Assembly (NCBI GenBank): GCA_910577355.1
Contig: CAJTMY010000001.1
Location: 1 to 64,000 of the forward strand
Length of the DNA: 64,000 bases
Direction of reading: 5' to 3'
Source of the DNA: an uncultured Muribaculaceae bacterium
GTDB lineage: Bacteria > Bacteroidota > Bacteroidia > Bacteroidales > Muribaculaceae
The notes beneath the pieces were generated by a model that worked only from the letters and a program-made list of their open reading frames with translations, did no database searches and was not told the origin of the DNA. This document shows positions 24,796-32,677 of the stretch, piece after piece (the stretch's first letter is position 1; every line of letters begins with the position of its first letter). The translations under genes were made by a program, and so were the position numbers.

Positions 24796-25403
24796 TGTTG
24801 AAATGGATTTTTGACCGGGTGATGGCCTTGATAGGGCTGCTTGTGCTGTGGCCGGTGCTGCTCGTCGTGGCGGTTCTTATAAAGATTAAAATGCCGGGTG
24901 GCCCTGTGATTTTCAAGCAGCGGCGCGTAGGGCGCGGCGGCAGGCTGTTCACGATGTACAAGTTCCGCTCTATGACGGTAGGCCATGGCGGCTCGTCGGT
25001 ATCGGTGGCGGGCGAGAGCCGCATCACCCCGCTGGGACATGTGTTGCGCAAATACAAGCTCGACGAGCTGCCTGAGCTGTGGAATGTGCTTGTAGGCGAC
25101 ATGTCGTTTGTAGGCCCTCGACCCGATGTACCCGGATATGCCGACCGCCTCACAGGCCGCGACCGCGATGTGCTGCGGCTGCGCCCCGGCATCACGGGGC
25201 CGGCGTCGCTGAAGTATCGCGACGAGGAGGAGATGCTGGCCAAGGTCACAGATCCGCAGCAGTATAACGACGAGGTGATATTCCCCGACAAGGTGAGGAT
25301 AAACCTCTTTTATCTCGATAACTACTCTTTCATCAAAGATATTAAAATGATCTTCTGCACCGTGCTGGGGCGGCGTATGGAGTATAATGGCGAAATGATA
25401 TGA
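24795..25403 (+). CDS. Initiating sugar-1-phosphate transferase, PglC/WcfS-like
   Basis: A 202-residue small monotopic phosphoglycosyltransferase. The single N-terminal reentrant helix (MLKWIFDRVMALIGLLVLWP) is followed by the family motif FKQRRVGRGGRLFTMYKFRSM, the Asp-Glu dyad in KYKLDELPELWNVLVGDMSFVGPRP, and LRPGITGPASLKYR. It transfers a sugar-1-phosphate from UDP-sugar to undecaprenyl phosphate and so starts the repeat unit. The size and placement next to an aminotransferase match WcfS of B. fragilis PSA and PglC of Campylobacter. It overlaps both neighbours by 1-4 bp. Confidence 0.9.
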   Translation: MLKWIFDRVMALIGLLVLWPVLLVVAVLIKIKMPGGPVIFKQRRVGRGGRLFTMYKFRSMTVGHGGSSVSVAGESRITPLGHVLRKYKLDELPELWNVLVGDMSFVGPRPDVPGYADRLTGRDRDVLRLRPGITGPASLKYRDEEEMLAKVTDPQQYNDEVIFPDKVRINLFYLDNYSFIKDIKMIFCTVLGRRMEYNGEMI

Positions 25404-26668
25404 GAAAAGAACGCATCTATCTTTGTCTCGCACATATGAGCGGCAAGGAACAGGATTTTATCAAAGAGGCTTTTGATACAAACTGGGTGGTGCCCATGGG
25501 GCCTAATGTAAATGGGTTTGAAAAGGATCTTGAGAAATTTGTCAACAACCGCGAGGGCGGCGAGCCTCTCGACAAGGCTGTATGCTGTCTGTCGGCCGGC
25601 ACGGCTGCAGTGCATCTGGCTCTGTTGGCCTGCGGAGTGGAGTCGGGCGACGAGGTGATTGTGCAGTCGTTCACGTTCTGCGCCTCGAGTCATCCGATAA
25701 AGTATCTCGGTGCCACGCCGGTATTTGTCGATTCCGAAAGGGAGACATGGAACATGGATCCCGACCTGCTCGAAGAGGCCATAAAAGACCGCATCGCCCG
25801 CACCGGCCGCAAGCCTAAGGCTATCGTTTCCGTTGCTCTATACGGCATGCCTTATCAGATCGACCGCATCATGGCGGTGGCCGACCGCTACGGCATACAT
25901 GTCGTAGAGGATGCCGCCGAGGGATTCGGTTCGCGATTCGACGGCCGCGTGCTCGGCACATTCGGCCGCTACGGGGTGCTGTCGTTCAACGGCAACAAGA
26001 TGATAACCACTTCGGGCGGCGGAGCTCTTATATGTCCCGACGAGGCATCTGCCCGCGAGATACTGTATTATGCCACACAGGCGCGCGAGGCATATCCATA
26101 CTATCAGCATACCGACATAGGCTACAACTACCGCATGAGCAACATCTGCGCCGGCATCGGTCGCGGGCAGATGACAGTGGTCGACGAGCACATAGCCCAT
26201 CACCGTCATGTGCAGGCTCTGTATAGGGAGCTTATGGCCGATATCGACGGAGTGTCGCTCCATGAAAATCCCTCGGCACGCTACGATTCAAATTTCTGGC
26301 TCTGCGCCATAACCATCGACCCCTGCTTGAAAGTAAAAGGGCAGGAGAATGCCTACAAGGCAGCCATTACAGGTGCAGTGGGAGGTGCTGCCGGAGTGAC
26401 GCATGCAGCAGCATCGGCCGTGACCGACTGCCAGCCCAACGCCAACGTCGAGGCCATGCGCATGGCACTCGACGCGGCCAATATTGAGGCTCGCCCTGTG
26501 TGGAAGCCGATGCACAAGCAGCCTGTATACAAGGATGCCCCCGCCTATGTCAACGGTGTGAGCGAAGACATATTCAGAGTGGGTATGTGCTTGCCCGCCG
26601 GGCCATACGTCACCGACGATGATGTGCGCTATATAGTCGACACCATCAAGGCCAATATCATCCGATAA
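25400..26668 (+). CDS. DegT/DnrJ/EryC1 family sugar aminotransferase, WcfR-like
   Basis: A 422-residue PLP enzyme that aminates a 4-keto sugar. SAGTAAVHLALLACGV binds the PLP phosphate, VEDAAEGFGSRFDG carries the Asp of the cofactor site, and Lys in SFNGNKMITTSGGG is the Schiff-base residue. There is an Ala-rich insertion at about residues 313-350 (ENAYKAAITGAVGGAAG...), as in WcfR-type proteins of Bacteroides. With the 4,6-dehydratase and the initiating transferase it would make an amino-dideoxy sugar (AAT-Gal or bacillosamine type) as the first residue. It starts at an ATGA overlap. Confidence 0.9.
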   Translation: MRKERIYLCLAHMSGKEQDFIKEAFDTNWVVPMGPNVNGFEKDLEKFVNNREGGEPLDKAVCCLSAGTAAVHLALLACGVESGDEVIVQSFTFCASSHPIKYLGATPVFVDSERETWNMDPDLLEEAIKDRIARTGRKPKAIVSVALYGMPYQIDRIMAVADRYGIHVVEDAAEGFGSRFDGRVLGTFGRYGVLSFNGNKMITTSGGGALICPDEASAREILYYATQAREAYPYYQHTDIGYNYRMSNICAGIGRGQMTVVDEHIAHHRHVQALYRELMADIDGVSLHENPSARYDSNFWLCAITIDPCLKVKGQENAYKAAITGAVGGAAGVTHAAASAVTDCQPNANVEAMRMALDAANIEARPVWKPMHKQPVYKDAPAYVNGVSEDIFRVGMCLPAGPYVTDDDVRYIVDTIKANIIR

Positions 26669-26709
26669 GCCGATTCCCAAAGGCTGTCTAACCAATCAAA
26701 TCTTTGCAA

Positions 26710-28650
26710 ATGAGTCACAATCAAAACAGTGCATTCTTCCTTAAGCTGAGGATGGATGGATACATGCGTGCGACGGCGGTGCTGGCCATTGACATAGTGA
26801 TGTCGATGATAGCATCGATATGTGTGCTGCTATTCTGTTATGTCATATCCGGTCCGGCGGTTGCCGACACACAGTTTGTATTGCTGTATCTGGGCTCGGC
26901 ATTGGCGGGGTCGTGTGTGTCGTTTTATTTTACACGGGTATACCGGTCTGTGATACGCTACTCCACCTTGCGCGAGATAAGCCAGCTGTGTGCGGCGGCA
27001 TTGTTCAAGGAATCGATACTGTTTGCCTCCATCGCCATGTTTGACCGCCTATACAGCTCGGGCACATTGCTCACGGTGGCGGCGATGGATTTTCTTGTCA
27101 CGTTCTCGGCGCTGCTGCTTATCCGTGTGATGATGTCGACGGCATACAATATTCTAACCCGCCGTATGATGAATGCCACGCCTCTCGACAGGGTGCTCGT
27201 ATACGGTGTGGGGGAGAAATCCGCCGCGGTGGTCACACGCCTGCGCAAGTCGAAGCATTATGACGTGGTGGGCTTCATAGTTCCGCGCAACAGCGTGAGT
27301 GAAAGCACAAAATTGCTCGGCTGCCCGGTATATGGTTTTGAGAATCGGCACGACCTTGAATCACTTAAGAAGAACCCCGGGATATCGGGTATTCTGTTCG
27401 CCTACGGCCGTGATGCTCGCGACGAACAGGACGGCCTGATAGACATGGCCCGCGAGGCCGGCCTCAAGCTGTTCATAGCCCCGGCAATCGATGAGTTGCC
27501 CGACGGAAAGCTGTTGGGCAACGGCATACGCAAGATTCGTATCGAGGATCTGCTCGGCCGCTCTGAGATAAAGATATCCATGGATGAGATCCGACGTAAC
27601 TTCGAAGGCAAACGTGTTCTCGTCACAGGAGCTGCCGGTTCGATAGGATCCGAACTGTGCCGCCAGTTGGCAAAACTCGGTGTTGGCGAGCTGATAATGT
27701 TCGATAATGCCGAGACGCCGCTCCACAACGTCCGGCTGGAGTTCAGCGACAACTATCCCGACCTGAAATTCACGCCCGTCATAGGAGATGTGCGCCAGAC
27801 GGCACGCCTTGATTTCGTGTTCCGCAAGTTCCGACCGCAGGTGGTGTTCCATGCCGCCGCATACAAGCATGTGCCGTTGATGGAGGAGAATCCCTGCGAG
27901 GCAGTGCTTGTCAATGTGATAGGATCGCGCAATGTGGCCGAGAAATGCGTAGAGTACGAGGCCGAGCGTATGGTGATGGTCTCGACCGACAAAGCCGTGA
28001 ATCCCACCAATATCATGGGCTGCACCAAACGTCTTGCCGAGATATATGTGCAGTCGCTTGGCCTCGCGCTCGAGACAGGTCGCAGAAAGGGCAAGACAAC
28101 ATTCGTCACCACACGTTTCGGAAATGTATTGGGATCAAACGGCTCGGTTATACCGAGATTTACCGAACAGATCGAGAAGGGCGGCCCTGTCACTGTCACT
28201 GATCCTGAGATAAGGCGTTTCTTCATGACAATCCCCGAGGCCTGCCGCCTTGTGATGGAAGCGGCGACGATGGCCAACGGCACGCAGATCTTCGTATTCG
28301 ATATGGGCACCCCAATCAAGATAGCCGATCTTGCCCGGCGCATGATACATCTTGCAGGATACGAGGTGGACAGAGATATAAAGATTGAGTATACCGGCTT
28401 GAGACCCGGAGAGAAACTCTATGAGGAAGTATTGGCCACCAAGGAAAATACAATTCCTACCGATCATGATCGCATCTTCAAGGCAAAAGTTCGCGAATAC
28501 TCCTTCGATGACGCATGCGACGTGGTGCAGCGTCTGGAAGACCTTTCCAGAGCTGTGACCATCCCTGAGATGGTCATACTGATGAAAGAGACCGTGCCCG
28601 AATTTAAGTCGAAGCACTCGGTATTCGAGAAATACGACAAGCCCGATTAA
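26710..28650 (+). CDS. UDP-sugar 4,6-dehydratase, PglF/WbpM/CapD-like
   Basis: A 646-residue membrane protein. Residues ~20-150 hold four transmembrane helices; two Rossmann domains follow. The first has LVYGVGEKSAAVVTRL; the second has VLVTGAAGSIGSELCRQL (NAD) and VSTDKAVNPTNIMGCTKRLAE, in which Met replaces the usual active-site Tyr of short-chain dehydrogenases, as in the long WbpM/PglF class. It converts UDP-GlcNAc to UDP-2-acetamido-2,6-dideoxy-4-keto-hexose for the adjacent aminotransferase. I use the ATG at 26710; the TTG six bases upstream is weaker. The last biosynthetic enzyme of the operon. Confidence 0.9.
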   Translation: MSHNQNSAFFLKLRMDGYMRATAVLAIDIVMSMIASICVLLFCYVISGPAVADTQFVLLYLGSALAGSCVSFYFTRVYRSVIRYSTLREISQLCAAALFKESILFASIAMFDRLYSSGTLLTVAAMDFLVTFSALLLIRVMMSTAYNILTRRMMNATPLDRVLVYGVGEKSAAVVTRLRKSKHYDVVGFIVPRNSVSESTKLLGCPVYGFENRHDLESLKKNPGISGILFAYGRDARDEQDGLIDMAREAGLKLFIAPAIDELPDGKLLGNGIRKIRIEDLLGRSEIKISMDEIRRNFEGKRVLVTGAAGSIGSELCRQLAKLGVGELIMFDNAETPLHNVRLEFSDNYPDLKFTPVIGDVRQTARLDFVFRKFRPQVVFHAAAYKHVPLMEENPCEAVLVNVIGSRNVAEKCVEYEAERMVMVSTDKAVNPTNIMGCTKRLAEIYVQSLGLALETGRRKGKTTFVTTRFGNVLGSNGSVIPRFTEQIEKGGPVTVTDPEIRRFFMTIPEACRLVMEAATMANGTQIFVFDMGTPIKIADLARRMIHLAGYEVDRDIKIEYTGLRPGEKLYEEVLATKENTIPTDHDRIFKAKVREYSFDDACDVVQRLEDLSRAVTIPEMVILMKETVPEFKSKHSVFEKYDKPD

Positions 28651-28685
28651 ACCATTAAGGTGTTATCCGATTAATTATCGCTATC

Positions 28686-28868
28686 ATGAAAATATTGTTA
28701 TTAGGTCTTATTGCATGCTTCGCAGTACTGTTTGTAATCTTCTTTATCATATGGCGCCATGCTGATTGGGAAAAGATTGAAGAAGACAACAAAAAGTTCA
28801 TCGATCATGACGGCAACCATACTTACTACGACCGCAAGATCATAAGAAGAAACAAAGGTAAGAGATAG
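28686..28868 (+). CDS. Small membrane protein
   Basis: A 60-residue protein beginning MKILLLGLIACFAVLFVIFF, a single transmembrane helix, followed by a charged tail (DWEKIEEDNKKFIDHDGNH) and a very basic end. It follows the dehydratase by 35 bp and precedes the terminator, so it is probably the last gene of the operon. I do not recognise its family. Small single-helix proteins of this kind can regulate larger membrane enzymes, but that is conjecture. Confidence 0.5.
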   Translation: MKILLLGLIACFAVLFVIFFIIWRHADWEKIEEDNKKFIDHDGNHTYYDRKIIRRNKGKR

Positions 28869-28904
28869 AGCGGTAGTTTTCGGCCTCTCGTTCTATTTCC
28901 GCAT

Positions 28905-28958
28905 CGATATGTGGTGTGGCTTGATATTGCTGTCAAGCCACACCACATATCGTTTTTT
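28905..28958 (+). terminator. Strong intrinsic terminator of the polysaccharide operon
   Basis: A perfect 20-bp stem (28905-28924 with 28933-28952) with an 8-nt loop TATTGCTG and six Ts right after (28953-28958). It closes the operon begun near 12 kb and insulates the BlaI promoter. Confidence 0.9.
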
Positions 28959-29035
28959 ATAGACAGGGAACAATCCGTGCCGGATCTTATTCTTAAATTG
29001 CAACGCAGTTTGTTATGCTTTTTTAACGTTGTCGG

Positions 29036-29091
29036 TTTGGGTGACTAATGATTTAGTTGTAATTTTGCGTGTCAACTAAATCATTAGTCAC
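29036..29091 (+). promoter_or_regulatory. BlaI-type promoter with double operator
   Basis: TTTG at 29036-29039, a 20-bp spacer and TAATTTTG at 29060-29067 form a complete Bacteroidota promoter. It is embedded in a perfect 19-bp inverted repeat: GTGACTAATGATTTAGTTG (29041-29059) and its reverse complement (29073-29091). Each arm is itself a dyad ACTAA-N4-TTAGT, the form of a BlaI/MecI dimer site. One site fills the spacer and the other covers the start of transcription, so repressor binding would block initiation. Confidence 0.85.
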
Positions 29092-29125
29092 TTTTGATGT
29101 CTCATCTAATTCTGCTGTCTCATAT

Positions 29126-29530
29126 ATGAAAGCCGGACGACCGACAATGCTACTTACTCAGCGTGAGGAGGAAATAATGCATATTCTGTGGGAAAACGGC
29201 CCCATGCTCGTGCGCGAGATGGTGCGCCTGTATCCCGACCCGAAGCCTCACAACAATTCGGTATCCACAATAGTGCGGATACTCGAGCAGAAGGGTCATG
29301 TGGCGCACGAGGATATCGGGGGGGGTACATACCGCTATTATGCCGTCACCCCCAAGAGCAACATTCGCCGCAAGCGGCTCGGCGATGTTATCCGCAACTA
29401 TTTCTCGAGCAGTTATCTCAGTGTGGTTTCTGAGCTTGTGAAGGAAGAGAAGGTGAGTGTGGACGAGTTGCGCGACCTTATCGATATGGTGGAGCGCGGT
29501 TCGGACAAGCAGACGGATAATAATCAATAG
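29126..29530 (+). CDS. BlaI/MecI/CopY family repressor
   Basis: A 134-residue winged-helix repressor. The opening LTQREEEIMHILWENGP, then NSVSTIVRILEQKGHVAHE, is the DNA-recognition helix and wing region; GTYRYYAVTP follows, and the C-terminal half is the dimerisation domain. I start at the ATG at 29126, because the more distal GTG at 29069 lies before the predicted start of transcription. It would repress its own operon through the two dyads at 29041-29091 until cleaved or released by the sensor. A run of eight Gs (29318-29325) encodes the GGG before TYRYY. Confidence 0.9.
   Translation: MKAGRPTMLLTQREEEIMHILWENGPMLVREMVRLYPDPKPHNNSVSTIVRILEQKGHVAHEDIGGGTYRYYAVTPKSNIRRKRLGDVIRNYFSSSYLSVVSELVKEEKVSVDELRDLIDMVERGSDKQTDNNQ
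29318..29325 (+). repeat. Poly-G (G8) tract inside the BlaI-like gene
   Basis: Eight consecutive Gs code for three glycines of the wing in the repressor. A gain or loss of one base would truncate the repressor within a few residues and derepress the operon. Confidence 0.6.
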
Positions 29531-29532
29531 TC

Positions 29533-30882
29533 ATGGGTGCTCTCCTCATCTTCATATACAAAGCGGCTGTGGTGATGCTTGCCATATTTGCCGTATACAA
29601 GCTGCTGCTTGCGCGTACGCGCAGGCCGCGTTTCTGCCGTGTGGCATTGCTTGCCACCTATGTGTTGGCGCCGTTGGCGGTGTGGCTGTCGGAAATCGAT
29701 TTTGCTCCTGCTGGCGCGTTGCCGGTATTGCCTGCCGGTGAGTTAGACTACGTAGACTTACCCGCCGAGGCTGCACCGGAGCCGCTATGGCCCCGTGTGC
29801 TGATGTGGGTATGGATAGGCGGTGTTGCCGTGGCAGGCACTTTCACGTTGTTGTCGATGCTCAGGGTGTGGCAGCTTGTGTCGCGATGCCGCCGGGTGCG
29901 GGTCATAGGCCGCGCAAGGCTTGCGGTGACCGACGACAGCCGGGTGCCGCCGTTCAGTTTCGGCCGTACCATGGTGGTGAGCGGCAAGGATCTTGCCGCC
30001 GACGGCTCCATGATAATAGCGCACGAATTGCAGCATATTGCCCTCGGGCATAGCCTCGATCTTGTATTGGCGAGATTTGTGGCGGTGCTCATGTGGTTCA
30101 ATCCGGCCGCGTGGATGCTTGTGCGCGAGCTCAGCAGGGTGCATGAATTTGAGGTCGACGGCCGTGTGATAAGTACCGGCATAGACCGTCGCCGATATCA
30201 ATATATGCTGCTGCGGCATGCTATGGGTTGCGATAGGGTGGTGATGGCAAACGGACTCAATCACAGCAGTATAAGGCAACGTATAATGATGATGCAGCAG
30301 CCCGGCAGCCAGCCGGCATTGCGTTGGCTCGCAATATCCATGTTGCCTGCCGCGATGGCTGCGACATTGCTCACCGCCGGCCAGTCTTTCCTTGCTGAAC
30401 TTGCCGAAGTCGGATTCGTGCGCGCAGAGGCAGTGGAGGTTACGGATGTATCCGATGTGCCGGAAGAAAGTTATGTGGGGCAGCTCGATGACATTGTGGT
30501 TGTTGGCTACGGTGCTGAGAAGAAGGACGATACATCTGTTCATGTGCAGGATAATGCAGACATTGTGATGGTGCGTCATGCCAAAGCTCCCGAGGCGGCA
30601 AAGCCGGCTGTTCCGGTCGAGTCTGCCGTTGAGGCGGATGCCGTAGAGCCGGTTGCGACTGTCACTGCTTCAGGAAACGGCAATGTGGGCTATACCCGAG
30701 GGCGTATACGTCGTGTGCGTACGGCCGGTACGGTATCCACGCCGTTCTATTATATCGACGGCGACCCCTACGAGCGACTGCCGGCCGACCTGGATCAATC
30801 AAAGATCGAGTCGGTGACAGTGCGCCGCGATCATCCCGCATATCCCGACGGTGTGATTTATATCACGCTCAAGCATGAATAA
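29533..30882 (+). CDS. BlaR1-like M56 metallopeptidase with TonB-plug-like tail
   Basis: A 449-residue sensor/protease. N-terminal half: three to four transmembrane helices with the M56 zinc motif HELQH (in IIAHELQHIALGH) and VHEFEVDG downstream. A further helix lies around residue 265-290. The periplasmic tail contains LDDIVVVGYG, the linker motif typically found before TonB-receptor plugs, and a plug-like end (PFYYIDGDPYERLP, IESVTVRRDHPAYPDGVIYITLK). M56 proteins cleave their paired BlaI repressor after sensing a periplasmic signal. It starts 2 bp after blaI. The tail suggests it docks to an outer-membrane partner. Confidence 0.85.
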   Translation: MGALLIFIYKAAVVMLAIFAVYKLLLARTRRPRFCRVALLATYVLAPLAVWLSEIDFAPAGALPVLPAGELDYVDLPAEAAPEPLWPRVLMWVWIGGVAVAGTFTLLSMLRVWQLVSRCRRVRVIGRARLAVTDDSRVPPFSFGRTMVVSGKDLAADGSMIIAHELQHIALGHSLDLVLARFVAVLMWFNPAAWMLVRELSRVHEFEVDGRVISTGIDRRRYQYMLLRHAMGCDRVVMANGLNHSSIRQRIMMMQQPGSQPALRWLAISMLPAAMAATLLTAGQSFLAELAEVGFVRAEAVEVTDVSDVPEESYVGQLDDIVVVGYGAEKKDDTSVHVQDNADIVMVRHAKAPEAAKPAVPVESAVEADAVEPVATVTASGNGNVGYTRGRIRRVRTAGTVSTPFYYIDGDPYERLPADLDQSKIESVTVRRDHPAYPDGVIYITLKHE

Positions 30883-32677
30883 AGCGCGTGGCATATTGTT
30901 GTTGACGGCGGTTGTAGCCGCCATGCCGCTTGCATCGCGTGTGCTTATGCATCCGGCGGTCACTTATGCCAATTCTACGCATATCGACATCGAGCGCATC
31001 GAGCTGAGCGATACTGCCACGGTGATACACTTCTCGGCACACTATCGCCCGGGCTGGTGGGTGACCATATCGCATCTGAGCGCCATTGAAGTCGATGGCC
31101 GCATGTATCCGCTCAGGCGCTCGGAAGGGGTGGGGGTGGATGACCGCATCGTGTTCCCGCCTTCGGGTCGCAGTGAGTTTACTCTTTATTTCGATGCCAT
31201 ACCTGCCAGCGCTACAAAACTCAATTATTACGAAGGACCGAAAAATTCGTATGGCGGATTCCATCTCTACGATGTAGACCTTACGGGCACCGCCGACATG
31301 CAGCGGATTCCGGCCGACGTGCCGGACACCTTGCTGCGCCGCAATCTCGATGTGCCGTGTCCGCCGGCTGTATTTGCCGACGACTCCACTGTTATAAAGG
31401 TGCATATGCTCGACTGGAATCCGGGACTTATGGATCATGTTATCCTGACCTATGAATCCGCAGGCTCATATTATGTGGCGCTCGACAGCGCCGGCCGTGG
31501 CGAATGTGCGTTTAAGCCTTATTTCACCACGCGTGTCGATGTCGCGGCAGGACGTCATGTATATTTCGGCTCGTTTCTTACCGCGCCCGGCGATTCGGTC
31601 ATGCTATACCTCGATGCAAAGGCCGGCGCAGACTTTCTTCACGGTGATATCGTTCCGCCGAGACGTCTGTATGCCGACGGCATGTATCGCGACTACAACT
31701 ATATGTACGATACCGACAATACAGTCGACGAGCTGTATGTGAAGCACTTCGCGCCCGTATTCGCCGATTACCGGCAGTCGTCCGACAGCTATACCCGTCG
31801 CATCATCGATGCGCGTCGCGATGCATTGGCCGAACTCGAAGCCATGAATTCGCCCCGGCTTGTCTCCGAGGCAGGTCGTGCGAGGCTCGATTACGAGCTG
31901 TTGCTGTCGGCTCTGCGTCACCGCGACCTGTGCGCGCTCGAATACGAGAATTCACATCTCGGGTTTCAGATTCCGGAGGACTCGATAGTGCCGCACCTCG
32001 ATAGCCGGCATTATGCCGATGCAGGCGCCATAGCCGATGCCGGCGATCCGCGCTATCTGCTGTTCGGCGCATGGAGTGCGGATTTTTACAACGGTACCTT
32101 TGACAGCCCTGTGTACAGTGACCTGAGCCTTTTTGCGCGACAGATAAAACGTGCAGGGCAGCTGCGCCTTACCGAAGCCGGCATCGACAGTCTCCGCGCG
32201 TGCGGCAATCCGTATTTCGCCACCATCTGCGAGACAATAGGCCGCAGTGTGGCCGGCAGGATAGCCGATGGACATAAGCCGCGTATCGAGCCGGTGCCTG
32301 ATGTCCCGCCAGAAGATATCGTGGAGGCGATAGCCGCGCTATATCCCGGCAAGACTGTCGTTTTCAATTTCTGGTCGGGATATGGAGGCCCTGTCTTCAG
32401 GCGCGCATCCTCGCTGGTCGATGATGATGACCTGATACTGATAAATATAGCCGATACATCGACATCGCTGCCTGTATTTTACGATGTGTCGCGGCATTAT
32501 GATTCGCCAAGCTATTATATAGACGAGTCGCAGGCGCTCGCGTTGTGGAAAAGGTACCGTATCGACAGCCTGCCGTTCTTCATTGTGGCAGGTCGCGACG
32601 GTAAGCGTGAATACGGCCCGCATCTGCGCAATCTCCAGCTGTTGAAGGAAATAGTCAATGGATATCTATGCGAGTGA
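30875..32677 (+). CDS. Secreted thioredoxin-fold protein without the CxxC pair
   Basis: A 600-residue exported protein with an N-terminal signal/anchor segment (residues ~5-22). The C-terminal ~130 residues have a thioredoxin-like fold: KTVVFNFWSGYGGPVFRRASSL lies where FWATWCGPC is expected, but both cysteines are absent (YGGPV). SLPFFIVAGRDGK holds the cis-Pro loop. The central part is an alpha-helical region rich in Arg and Tyr. It cannot be a classical disulphide reductase; a binding or scaffold role is more likely. It overlaps the sensor gene end by 8 bp and the receptor gene start by 10 bp. Confidence 0.7.
   Translation: MNKARGILLLTAVVAAMPLASRVLMHPAVTYANSTHIDIERIELSDTATVIHFSAHYRPGWWVTISHLSAIEVDGRMYPLRRSEGVGVDDRIVFPPSGRSEFTLYFDAIPASATKLNYYEGPKNSYGGFHLYDVDLTGTADMQRIPADVPDTLLRRNLDVPCPPAVFADDSTVIKVHMLDWNPGLMDHVILTYESAGSYYVALDSAGRGECAFKPYFTTRVDVAAGRHVYFGSFLTAPGDSVMLYLDAKAGADFLHGDIVPPRRLYADGMYRDYNYMYDTDNTVDELYVKHFAPVFADYRQSSDSYTRRIIDARRDALAELEAMNSPRLVSEAGRARLDYELLLSALRHRDLCALEYENSHLGFQIPEDSIVPHLDSRHYADAGAIADAGDPRYLLFGAWSADFYNGTFDSPVYSDLSLFARQIKRAGQLRLTEAGIDSLRACGNPYFATICETIGRSVAGRIADGHKPRIEPVPDVPPEDIVEAIAALYPGKTVVFNFWSGYGGPVFRRASSLVDDDDLILINIADTSTSLPVFYDVSRHYDSPSYYIDESQALALWKRYRIDSLPFFIVAGRDGKREYGPHLRNLQLLKEIVNGYLCE

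Noticed and set aside
29069..29125. Upstream GTG start of the BlaI-like protein
   Set aside because: It would begin before the predicted transcription start and inside the operator.
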